This document shows, piece by piece, positions 42,262-50,319 of a DNA stretch of 64,000 nt. Numbering within the stretch: the first letter of the stretch is position 1; every line of letters starts with the position of its first letter. The position numbers and the translations under genes are program-made. The stretch is from Variovorax sp. (GTDB lineage Bacteria; Pseudomonadota; Gammaproteobacteria; Burkholderiales; Burkholderiaceae_C), in the NCBI GenBank assembly GCA_017744285.1, contig JAGIBP010000015.1:1-64000 (forward strand). Reading direction: 5' to 3'. The notes under the pieces are model-generated. The model was given only the letters and a program-made list of their open reading frames with translations. It was not told the origin of the DNA and did no database searches.

Positions 42262-42272
42262 GTTCGATTGAC
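42262..42272. promoter_or_regulatory. NorR-binding site 3
   Basis: GT-TCGATTG-AC matches GT-N7-AC; the right arm is TGACA as in sites 1 and 2. It ends directly at the preferred norR start codon (42273), so it may also autorepress norR. Centre 42267, 20 bases from site 2. Confidence 0.7.
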
Positions 42273-43862
<1,590 letters not shown>

Positions 43863-43869
43863 GCCGCCC

Positions 43870-44694
43870 TCAGCCCTTCGCGCGCGGCGCCGGGACCTCG
43901 ACGAGCAACTCCGGCAGGAAGCCTTCCTGCTCGCCCTTCGCCACGTAGCCGAGCGGATTGGCGACCACGCGGCACCCCGCCTTCACGTAGTCGAAGTGAC
44001 AGTGGAGATGCCCGTGCAGCCAGAGATCGGCCCGGGGCAGGAGTTCGTCGAGGTTGTTGCAGAAGCCCGCGGTCCCGGGGGTCAGTCCGTAGCGCGGATC
44101 GGCGCTCGCGAGCGTCGGCGCGAAGTGCGTGATGACCACGGTCGTGCCCTCGTAGTCCTGGGCCAGCGCGTCTCGCAGCCAAGCCTGGCACGTCAGTGAG
44201 TGCTCTCTCAGTGCCTCGGCGAGGAAGACCTCGCCGTGCCGCATCGTGGCCGCCTTCTCCAGGTAGAAGTTGGCCGCGCGCATGGCCTTGCCGCGCTTCC
44301 TGAACGCCTCGGTGGTCGTGTCGGCCGGCTCGACCAGGGCGTCGAAGTCGGCCCAGAGCGTCGTGCCGATGAAGCGCACGCCATCGATGACCCGCGTCTC
44401 GCGTTCCAGCCAGCCGATGTCCAGCGCGTCGCAGGTCTCGCGCAGCCGGGCGTGGATGTCGTCGAAATCGGCGTTGTCGTACTCGTGGTTGCCGGGCACG
44501 TACAGCACCGGCACCGGCCATCCGTGGCGGGGGGAGAAGCGCGCGAGCCCGAAATCCGACTCGAGCAGCCGTGACCCCGCCTGATAGGAGCCGATGTCGC
44601 CCGCCAGCACCAGGAGATCCGCGCCGGGTGCCGGCGCGATGTCGAGCCTCGGGTGGACTTCGATGTGGAGATCCGAGAGCAGCTGCAGCTTCAT
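43870..44694 (-). CDS. Calcineurin-like metallophosphoesterase
   Basis: A 274-residue enzyme with every metal motif of the calcineurin-like fold: QLLSDLHIEVH, VLAGDIGSY, YVPGNHEYDN, TTVVITHFAPT and WLHGHLHCHFDY. The first motif is at the N-terminus without a signal peptide, so it is cytosolic. Family members hydrolyse nucleotides, cyclic nucleotides or phosphodiesters; the substrate is not deducible. Start is the ATG 9 bases after GGGA; a start nine bases upstream (MAFMKLQ) is possible. It is convergent with norR. Confidence 0.9.
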   Translation of the reverse strand: MKLQLLSDLHIEVHPRLDIAPAPGADLLVLAGDIGSYQAGSRLLESDFGLARFSPRHGWPVPVLYVPGNHEYDNADFDDIHARLRETCDALDIGWLERETRVIDGVRFIGTTLWADFDALVEPADTTTEAFRKRGKAMRAANFYLEKAATMRHGEVFLAEALREHSLTCQAWLRDALAQDYEGTTVVITHFAPTLASADPRYGLTPGTAGFCNNLDELLPRADLWLHGHLHCHFDYVKAGCRVVANPLGYVAKGEQEGFLPELLVEVPAPRAKG

Positions 44695-44743
44695 GAATGC
44701 CATTCCCGTGCGCAGGTTATGTTCAGCGCGCATAAGATGGCGC

Positions 44744-44771
44744 TTGAATGACTAGGGAAAACCCTTAATCT
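44744..44771 (+). promoter_or_regulatory. Promoter with ACTAGGG...ACCC spacer motif, copy A
   Basis: A -35-like TTGAAT (44744-44749), 16-base spacer, and -10-like TAATCT (44766-44771). The spacer contains ACTAGGG-AAA-ACCC, nearly a dyad. The same ACTAGGG-x-ACCC-x-TAAT arrangement recurs at 45998-46027. It would drive the 56-aa small ORF starting at 44817. Confidence 0.5.
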
Positions 44772-44816
44772 ACGTTTCATCATCCTTCCAAGAGCGCGCC
44801 CCATGCGCGCACCATC

Positions 44817-44987
44817 ATGTTGACCTTGTTTGCCCAAGTGGCACGTTTCTTCCGTTCTTCCGACACCGCGGATTCCAACCTGGCCGCCACGCTGATGGAA
44901 ACCGCCGATGGCCGCGCCGGCCTGGACGCCCGCGAGGCGCAGGAACTGCGCGCGGCCGCCAGCGCCTGGCTGAGCGTCATTCGCTGA
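44817..44987 (+). CDS. Small protein, 56 aa
   Basis: A 56-residue frame, MLTLFAQVARFFRSSDTADS at the start and DAREAQELRAAASAWLSVIR at the end: a hydrophobic/amphipathic N-terminus followed by a helical, Ala-rich C-terminus. There is no strong ribosome binding site but a promoter of the same design as the neighbouring 142-aa membrane gene lies 46 bases upstream. It overlaps the end of the LysR gene on the opposite strand by 11 bases. I do not recognise the family; existence rests on the promoter and codon usage. Confidence 0.5.
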   Translation: MLTLFAQVARFFRSSDTADSNLAATLMETADGRAGLDAREAQELRAAASAWLSVIR

Positions 44988-45963
44988 GCGGCTCCCGCGC
45001 CCGCGGCGAGGTGCCGGCGAACGCTGCCGCGGCCGATCGCAGCAGGGCCTGGCGCAGCCACTCGTGCGCCTGCGCGTGCTGCGCGCGCCGATGCCAGAGG
45101 GCATCCACGTGCACATACGGCTGCTCGAAGGGCAGGTCGCGCAGCACGAGCTGATCGGCGATGCCGGTCACGCGCACGAAATGGCGCGGCATCACCGTCA
45201 GCAGGTCCGAGTTCGCCACCACGCGCCCGGCGGTAAAGAACTGGTTCACCGTGACGACGATGCGGCGCTCGCGCCCCAGCGCCCCCAGCGTCTGGTCGAT
45301 GAAGCCGTAGGGCCGGCCGGAGAAGCTGACCAGCAGGTGCCGCGCGCCGCAGTAGCTGTCGAGTGTGAGCGGCTGCGACGCCAGCGGGTGGCCGCGCCGC
45401 ATCACGCACACGTATTCCCCCACGTAGAGCCGCTGGCTCTCGAACGGCGTGCCGACGCCCGACTGCCCGCGCGCCGCGAGCTCCGCGATCACGGCGGGAA
45501 AGTAGCCGATCGCCACATCGACTTCCTCGTTCTCGAGCATGCGGCGCGGGTCGCGCGTGGTCAGCGGCAGCACGCGCAGCGACACCGCGCGCGCTTCGCT
45601 CTCGACGATCCGGATCAGTCCCGGCATGAGCTCGGCCGCCGTCGCGTCGGCCATGCCCAGGAGGAAGTTGGTGTCGGCGATGCCGGCATCGAACGCCCCG
45701 GGCGCCAGCGTGTGCTGCAACTGCCTCAGGGCGTCGCGCACGGTGGGCCACAGCGCCATCGCTCGCGGCGTGGGCTCGACGCCAGCGCCGGAGCGGCGCA
45801 CCAGCTCGTCGCCGAGCACTTCGCGCAGGCGCCGCAGCGCGTTGCTCACCGCCGGCTGGGTGATCGAGAGATTGCGCGCTGCCCGCGTGAGGTTGCGCTC
45901 GGCCATTACTTCGTCGAAGACGCGCAGCAGGTTCAGGTCGAGCGTGCGAAAGTTGACTTCCAT
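44977..45963 (-). CDS. LysR-family regulator (NodD/SyrM-like type)
   Basis: A 328-residue LysR regulator whose N-terminus (FRTLDLNLLRVFDEVMAERN, then LSITQPAVSNALRRLREVLG) is typical of the NodD/NahR-like branch. Its ATG is the first base pair block of a 9-bp perfect inverted repeat with an 11-base spacer (45963-45991), so the gene is leaderless-like and probably autorepressed. It is divergent from the 142-aa membrane gene, the obvious target. The C-terminal 15 or so residues are Ser/Arg/Glu-rich and lie outside the effector domain. Confidence 0.9.
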   Translation of the reverse strand: MEVNFRTLDLNLLRVFDEVMAERNLTRAARNLSITQPAVSNALRRLREVLGDELVRRSGAGVEPTPRAMALWPTVRDALRQLQHTLAPGAFDAGIADTNFLLGMADATAAELMPGLIRIVESEARAVSLRVLPLTTRDPRRMLENEEVDVAIGYFPAVIAELAARGQSGVGTPFESQRLYVGEYVCVMRRGHPLASQPLTLDSYCGARHLLVSFSGRPYGFIDQTLGALGRERRIVVTVNQFFTAGRVVANSDLLTVMPRHFVRVTGIADQLVLRDLPFEQPYVHVDALWHRRAQHAQAHEWLRQALLRSAAAAFAGTSPRAREPLSE

Positions 45964-45991
45964 TTCTGATGTGAATGATAAGCATCAGAAA
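45963..45991. promoter_or_regulatory. Near-ideal LysR operator (9-bp arms, N11 spacer)
   Basis: TTTCTGATG and CATCAGAAA are perfect reverse complements separated by 11 bases, which contains the T-N11-A core. It overlaps the LysR start codon on one side. On the other side it lies 6 bases before the -35 of the membrane-gene promoter, its centre at about -57, the standard activator position for LysR proteins. Confidence 0.8.
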
Positions 45992-45997
45992 GATAAA

Positions 45998-46027
45998 TTG
46001 GCAAAACACTAGGGTAACCCCTAATAT
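45998..46027 (+). promoter_or_regulatory. Promoter with ACTAGGG...ACCC spacer motif, copy B
   Basis: A -35-like TTGGCA (45998-46003), 18-base spacer and -10-like TAATAT (46022-46027). The spacer holds ACTAGGG-TAA-CCCC, with TAGGG-TAAC-CCCTA forming an inverted repeat. It shares its layout with copy A at 44744-44771 and would drive the 142-aa membrane gene. Confidence 0.6.
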
Positions 46028-46072
46028 CACCTCATTGCTTCCGGACTGTCGTCCATCTTGGAGGAACACACC

Positions 46073-46501
46073 ATGACTCAATTTGTCCACGTCGATATTC
46101 CCGCCAGCCATCCCGGCGTTGCTCGCGCCGAGGCCGTGATCGATCGCGTCCGCGCCGCGCGCCGCAGTTTCGATGGCGCGCGTGGCCTGGCCGCGCTGCT
46201 GCTGGCCGCCATCGTTTCGTCCCTGTTGATCGCAGTCGATCGCCTCATGTCCACCTCGGCCGAGGGCGGACTGCTGGTCGCGTGGGTCGTGCTGTGGGGC
46301 GTCGCCTTCGTCGGCCTGGCCCTCTTCGCCGGCACGGCCCGCTCGCTCGCGCTCGGTCTGATGAGCGTGGCCCGCAAGAGCGCCAGCCGCCGCGCCGCCG
46401 CCCGCGCTGACGCGAAGTTCCTGGCCTACGCGAAGCATGACCCCCGCATCCTGCGCGACCTGCAGGTGATCGCGACCCGCCAGGAAGCCGCCCAGGCATA
46501 A
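46073..46501 (+). CDS. Two-helix membrane protein, 142 aa
   Basis: A 142-residue protein with two hydrophobic segments (about residues 42-60 GLAALLLAAIVSSLLIAV and 68-88 GLLVAWVVLWGVAFVGLALF) flanked by helical cytosolic parts rich in Arg and Ala. GGAGG precedes the ATG. It is divergent from a LysR gene and ends in a strong terminator, so it is a single-gene transcript. The family is not recognised. Its promoter has the same unusual spacer motif as the 56-aa gene. Function unknown; LysR control and high-quality signals suggest a highly expressed membrane protein. Confidence 0.8.
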   Translation: MTQFVHVDIPASHPGVARAEAVIDRVRAARRSFDGARGLAALLLAAIVSSLLIAVDRLMSTSAEGGLLVAWVVLWGVAFVGLALFAGTARSLALGLMSVARKSASRRAAARADAKFLAYAKHDPRILRDLQVIATRQEAAQA

Positions 46502-46522
46502 GACGGCTCGCCGTCCGCCAAC

Positions 46523-46551
46523 AAAAAAAGCCGCCGGAGGGCGGCTTTTTT
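46523..46551 (+). terminator. Rho-independent terminator, bidirectional
   Basis: GCCGCC-GGAG-GGCGGC makes a 6-bp GC stem with a 4-base loop, followed by six T and preceded by seven A, so it works on both strands. It ends the 142-aa membrane gene transcript. On the minus strand it would also stop readthrough from pckG after the dispersed repeat. Confidence 0.93.
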
Positions 46552-46605
46552 ATGGCTTGTGCGTGACGCTCGGTCTCGCGGCGTGAGCGCCCCCTGAAAC
46601 CACCA

Positions 46606-46713
46606 TGGCCGAAGCCAGGAATCCCGCGGAACCGGCTTTGCCGGGCCGCTGGGATTGCCCCCCTCCCGCCGAAGGCGAGAGAGGGGGGAGCCGCGAAGCG
46701 GCTCGGGGGGTGC
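46606..46713 (+). repeat. Structured dispersed repeat, copy 2
   Basis: Order of modules on the plus strand: CCGCGGAACCGGCTTTGCCGG, GGCCGCTGGG, a C-run then GAGAGAGGGGGG, then AGCCGC-GAA-GCGGCT, then CGGGGGG. The same order occurs in reverse orientation at 23944-24059. The final stem has compensatory changes relative to that copy. It lies between the terminator and the 3' end of pckG. No coding potential; no target-site duplication is apparent. Confidence 0.75.
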
Positions 46714-46719
46714 TTTACC

Positions 46720-48567
46720 TCAAGCCGCCAGGCGCTGCTCGATCGCTGCCTTGGTCGCCGGCAGTTCCTTCGGCAGGTGATGCGCCAGTTGCTCGAAGAG
46801 CTCGGTGTGCAGCCTCAGCTCGGCCATCCAGGCCGCCTTGTCGATGCTGGTGACCGTGTCGAACTGCTCGGCGCTGAAGTTCAGGCCGGTCCAGTTGAGA
46901 TCCTCGTAGCGCGGACTCACGCCGAAGACATGGTCGTTGCCTTGCGCCTTGCCCTCGATGCGGTCGATCATCCACTTCAGCACGCGCATGTTCTCGCCGT
47001 AGCCGGGCCAGACGAACTTGCCGTCGGCGCCCTTGCGGAACCAGTTGGTCGTGTAGATCTTCGGCAGCTTCGCGCCCGAGGCGGCGAGCTTCTTGCCGAG
47101 GTCCAGCCAGTGCTGGAAGTAGTCGCTCATGTTGTAGCCGGCGAACGGCAGCATCGCGAACGGATCGCGCCGCACCACGCCCTGCTGGCCCGCCGCCGCC
47201 GCGGTGGTCTCGGAGCCCATCGTCGCGGCCATGTACACGCCCTCGACCCAGTCGCGGGCCTCGGTCACCAGCGGCACCGTCGTCGAGCGGCGACCTCCGA
47301 AGATGAAGGCGTCGATCGCCACGCCCTTGGGGTCGTCCCAGGCTTCGTCGAGCGCCGGATTGTTCGTCGCAGCCACGGTGAAGCGGGCGTTCGGGTGTGC
47401 GGCCTTGGCGCCGGTTTCCTTGGCGATGGCGGGCGTCCAGTCCTTGCCCTGCCAGTCGATGGCGTGCGCGGGCGCTTCGCCCATGCCTTCCCACCAGACG
47501 TCGCCGTCATCGGTCAGCGCCACGTTGGTGAAGATCACGTCGCGGTCGAGGCTGGCCATGCAGTTCGGGTTGGTCTGCATGTTGGTGCCGGGCGCCACGC
47601 CGAAGTAGCCCGCTTCGGGGTTGATGGCGTAGAGCTTGCCGTCGGCGGAGGGCTTGATCCAGGCGATGTCGTCGCCGATGGTCGTGACCTTCCAGCCGTC
47701 GAAGCCGGCCGGCGGGATCAGCATCGCGAAGTTGGTCTTGCCGCAGGCGCTCGGGAAAGCCGCCGCCACATGGTATTTCTTGCCCTCGGGATTGGTCACG
47801 CCCAGGATCAGCATGTGCTCGGCGAGCCAGCCTTCGTCGCGGCCCATGTTGGAGGCGATGCGCAGCGCGAAGCACTTCTTGCCCAGGAGCGCGTTGCCGC
47901 CGTAGCCCGAGCCGTAGCTCCAGATCTCGCGCGTCTCGGGGTAGTGGACGATGTACTTGGTCTTGTTGCACGGCCAGGCGACGTCCTTCTGGCCGGCCGC
48001 GAGCGGCGCGCCGACCGTGTGGACGCAAGGCACGAACTCGCCGTCGTCGCCCAGCACGTCGTAAACGGCCTTGCCCATGCGGGTCATGATCTTCATGTTG
48101 ACCGCCACATAGGGGCTGTCGGACAGCTCGATGCCGATGTGCGCGATCGGCGAGCCCAGCGGGCCCATGCTGAACGGCACCACGTACATCGTGCGGCCCT
48201 TCATGCAGCCGTCGAACAGCGGCTGCAGGGTGGCGCGCATTTCGGCCGGGTCCATCCAGTTGTTGGTCGGGCCGGCGTCTTCCTTCTTGGCCGAACAGAT
48301 GAAGGTGCGGTCTTCCACGCGGGCGACGTCGCTCGGATCGGAGCTGGCCAGGTAGGAATTCGGGCGCTTGACGGGGTTCAGCTTCTTGAGGGTGCCGGCG
48401 TCCACCATGAGCTGGCAGAGGCGGTCGTATTCCTCGGTGCTGCCGTCGCACCAGTGGATGGCCTCGGGCTTGCAGAGCGCGGCCATTTCCGCGACCCAGG
48501 CAATCAGCCTGGCGTTCTTGACATAGGAAGGCGCCTGCATGGCGAGACCCTTCAGCGGTGCGTTCAT
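46720..48567 (-). CDS. pckG: Phosphoenolpyruvate carboxykinase (GTP)
   Basis: A 615-residue GTP-type PEPCK, which makes phosphoenolpyruvate from oxaloacetate for gluconeogenesis. Landmarks: [20 protein letters not shown], substrate loop HTVGAPL, P-loop [13 protein letters not shown] near residue 270, and the C-terminal guanine-binding stretch [20 protein letters not shown]. Length is standard. The gene is monocistronic by spacing, with a TTGAAAA/TTTTCAA inverted repeat immediately upstream of the start. Such control fits growth on acids and aromatic-derived acetyl- and succinyl-CoA supplied by the catabolic clusters here. Confidence 0.97.
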   Translation of the reverse strand: MNAPLKGLAMQAPSYVKNARLIAWVAEMAALCKPEAIHWCDGSTEEYDRLCQLMVDAGTLKKLNPVKRPNSYLASSDPSDVARVEDRTFICSAKKEDAGPTNNWMDPAEMRATLQPLFDGCMKGRTMYVVPFSMGPLGSPIAHIGIELSDSPYVAVNMKIMTRMGKAVYDVLGDDGEFVPCVHTVGAPLAAGQKDVAWPCNKTKYIVHYPETREIWSYGSGYGGNALLGKKCFALRIASNMGRDEGWLAEHMLILGVTNPEGKKYHVAAAFPSACGKTNFAMLIPPAGFDGWKVTTIGDDIAWIKPSADGKLYAINPEAGYFGVAPGTNMQTNPNCMASLDRDVIFTNVALTDDGDVWWEGMGEAPAHAIDWQGKDWTPAIAKETGAKAAHPNARFTVAATNNPALDEAWDDPKGVAIDAFIFGGRRSTTVPLVTEARDWVEGVYMAATMGSETTAAAAGQQGVVRRDPFAMLPFAGYNMSDYFQHWLDLGKKLAASGAKLPKIYTTNWFRKGADGKFVWPGYGENMRVLKWMIDRIEGKAQGNDHVFGVSPRYEDLNWTGLNFSAEQFDTVTSIDKAAWMAELRLHTELFEQLAHHLPKELPATKAAIEQRLAA

Positions 48568-48582
48568 CGAGAATCTCCTAAG

Positions 48583-48602
48583 TTGAAAAATCGTCTTTTC
48601 AA
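48583..48602. promoter_or_regulatory. AT-rich inverted repeat upstream of pckG
   Basis: TTGAAAA and TTTTCAA flank the 6-base spacer ATCGTC, 16-35 bases before the pckG ATG. It could be an operator or a 5'-leader hairpin. It stands out as one of the few AT-rich dyads near this gene. The regulator is unknown. Confidence 0.45.
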
Positions 48603-48767
48603 AGGGGACTCAGCGCCTGCCGGCGGCGAGATCCATCGGAGAAAACGTTTCGCTGTGGAGGAAGCCGGGTCGCAACCGTGGGTTATGCCCGCTTGGACCG
48701 GGGCCGTCTGTCGGCCTCGAGCTTCTTTTGGTGCGCAGGAAGCAGCGAAGTGCCCCCGCGCGGGAAA

Positions 48768-48920
48768 TCAGGCCACGTAGATGGCGATGGATGCCAAGAG
48801 CAGCATCAGGACGCCGCCGGCGATCGGCAGCACGAGGGGCATGAGGTGGACGATCGACTCGACCGCGTCCTTTTCGACGGCGGCTGCATGGCCGGGCTCG
48901 ACGGGGGTGGGATGGGACAT
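48768..48920 (-). CDS. Small single-pass membrane protein (50 aa)
   Basis: A 50-residue protein: MSHPTPVEPGHAAAVEKDAV forms a polar N-terminus, then a hydrophobic helix (LMPLVLPIAGGVLMLLLASI) ends at the C-terminus. GAGGAAAG is well placed before the ATG. It has no recognised family and is alone between pckG and the threonine ammonia-lyase gene. The good ribosome binding site and single membrane helix make a real small membrane protein likely. Confidence 0.6.
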   Translation of the reverse strand: MSHPTPVEPGHAAAVEKDAVESIVHLMPLVLPIAGGVLMLLLASIAIYVA

Positions 48921-48999
48921 TGTTCTTTCCTCGTTTCTCGGGATTGCCGCCATTTTACCGGCCGGGGGGTCAGGGGGTGTCTAGGGGGTTCCGAGACCC

Positions 49000-50199
49000 T
49001 CAATGCTGCTCCACCGCTTCGAAACCGGCCGCCCGCAACTCATCCAGGACGGCGCCGAGGTGCGCCCGGCCGCGGGTCTGCAAGACCAGCTCCACGTCCA
49101 CGTTCTGCGCCGTCAGCATGGTGAATGCGCGCTGGTGGTGGACTTCGTCGATGTTGGCGCCCGCCTGGGCCACGGTGGCCGTGATCTGCGCCAGCGAGCC
49201 CGGGACGTCGCGCGCGCTCACGCGGATGCGCGCCAGCCGTCCCGCGCGGGCCATGCCGCGCTCGATGATCGCCGCCAGCAGCAGCGGATCGATGTTGCCG
49301 CCCGACAGCACCAGCCCGACCCGCTTGCCCCGGAAGCGCTCGGGGTAGCGGATGAGCGCCGCGAGGCCGGCCGCACCGGCGCCTTCCACCAGCGTCTTCT
49401 CGATTTCGAGCAGCATCAGCACCGCCTGCTCGATGTCGCCTTCGTCGACCAGAACCAGATCGTCGACCTCGCGGGCGATGATCTCCCGGGTCAGCGCGCC
49501 GGGCGTACCGACCGCGATCCCCTCGGCAATCGTGCTGGTGCCCTGCGCGAAGGCCGTGCCCTTGACGGCATTGACCATGGCCGGGAAGCGCGCCGTCTGG
49601 ACGCCGACGATCTCGATGCCCGGCTTGCGCGCGCGGGCCGCGACGGCCATGCCGGCGATCAGCCCGCCGCCGCCGACCGAGACGACCAGGGTGTCGAGGT
49701 CCGGCACGGCGTCGAGCATTTCGAGCGCGATCGTGCCCTGTCCCGCGATGATCGACGCGTCGTCATACGGGTGCACGAAGGCCAGGCCCTCGCGCGCGGC
49801 CAGTTCGAGCGCGTGGGCGCGGGCGGCGTCCAGCGTGTCCCCGTGCAGCACGACCTCGGCGCCGAAGCCGCGCGTGCGTTCGATCTTCACGCCCGGCGTG
49901 AAGCGCGGCATGACGATCAGCGCGCGCAAGCCCAGCCGCTGTGCGTGATAGGCCACGCCCTGTGCATGATTGCCGGCCGACATCGCGATCACGCCGCGCG
50001 TGCCGGCCTCGCAGAGGTCGACCAGCTTGTTACAGGCGCCGCGCTCCTTGAACGACGCGGAGAACTGGAGATTCTCGAATTTGAGGAACACCTGCGCGCC
50101 GACGATCTCCGACAGCGTGCGCGATTCGACGCAGGGCGTTTCCAGGATTTGCCCTTCCAGGCGCTTCGCGGCTTTTTCGATGTCTCGGATGTTCACCAT
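49000..50199 (-). CDS. Threonine ammonia-lyase with C-terminal ACT domain
   Basis: A 399-residue PLP enzyme that deaminates threonine to 2-oxobutanoate. The catalytic lysine is in ENLQFSASFKERGACNKL near residue 47, the PLP-phosphate loop is VSVGGGGLIAGM near 180, and VLSGGNIDP near 306 precedes the regulatory ACT domain (about residues 325-399, IRVSARDVPGSLAQITATVA). One ACT domain and 400 residues match the shorter IlvA/TdcB-like class. It could serve isoleucine synthesis or threonine breakdown. It is divergent from the double-AAA gene, with 120 bases between. Confidence 0.95.
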   Translation of the reverse strand: MVNIRDIEKAAKRLEGQILETPCVESRTLSEIVGAQVFLKFENLQFSASFKERGACNKLVDLCEAGTRGVIAMSAGNHAQGVAYHAQRLGLRALIVMPRFTPGVKIERTRGFGAEVVLHGDTLDAARAHALELAAREGLAFVHPYDDASIIAGQGTIALEMLDAVPDLDTLVVSVGGGGLIAGMAVAARARKPGIEIVGVQTARFPAMVNAVKGTAFAQGTSTIAEGIAVGTPGALTREIIAREVDDLVLVDEGDIEQAVLMLLEIEKTLVEGAGAAGLAALIRYPERFRGKRVGLVLSGGNIDPLLLAAIIERGMARAGRLARIRVSARDVPGSLAQITATVAQAGANIDEVHHQRAFTMLTAQNVDVELVLQTRGRAHLGAVLDELRAAGFEAVEQH

Positions 50200-50319
50200 G
50201 GGGCCCTGGCGGATGGATTTGAAACATGAGGATTTTTACTCCTCGTCAGACTTCCCCCGCGCAAAACTCTGCGCTATGGTCGCTTCCAGATTCAGTTTGT
50301 CTGCCCTGGAGGGTGCTCG

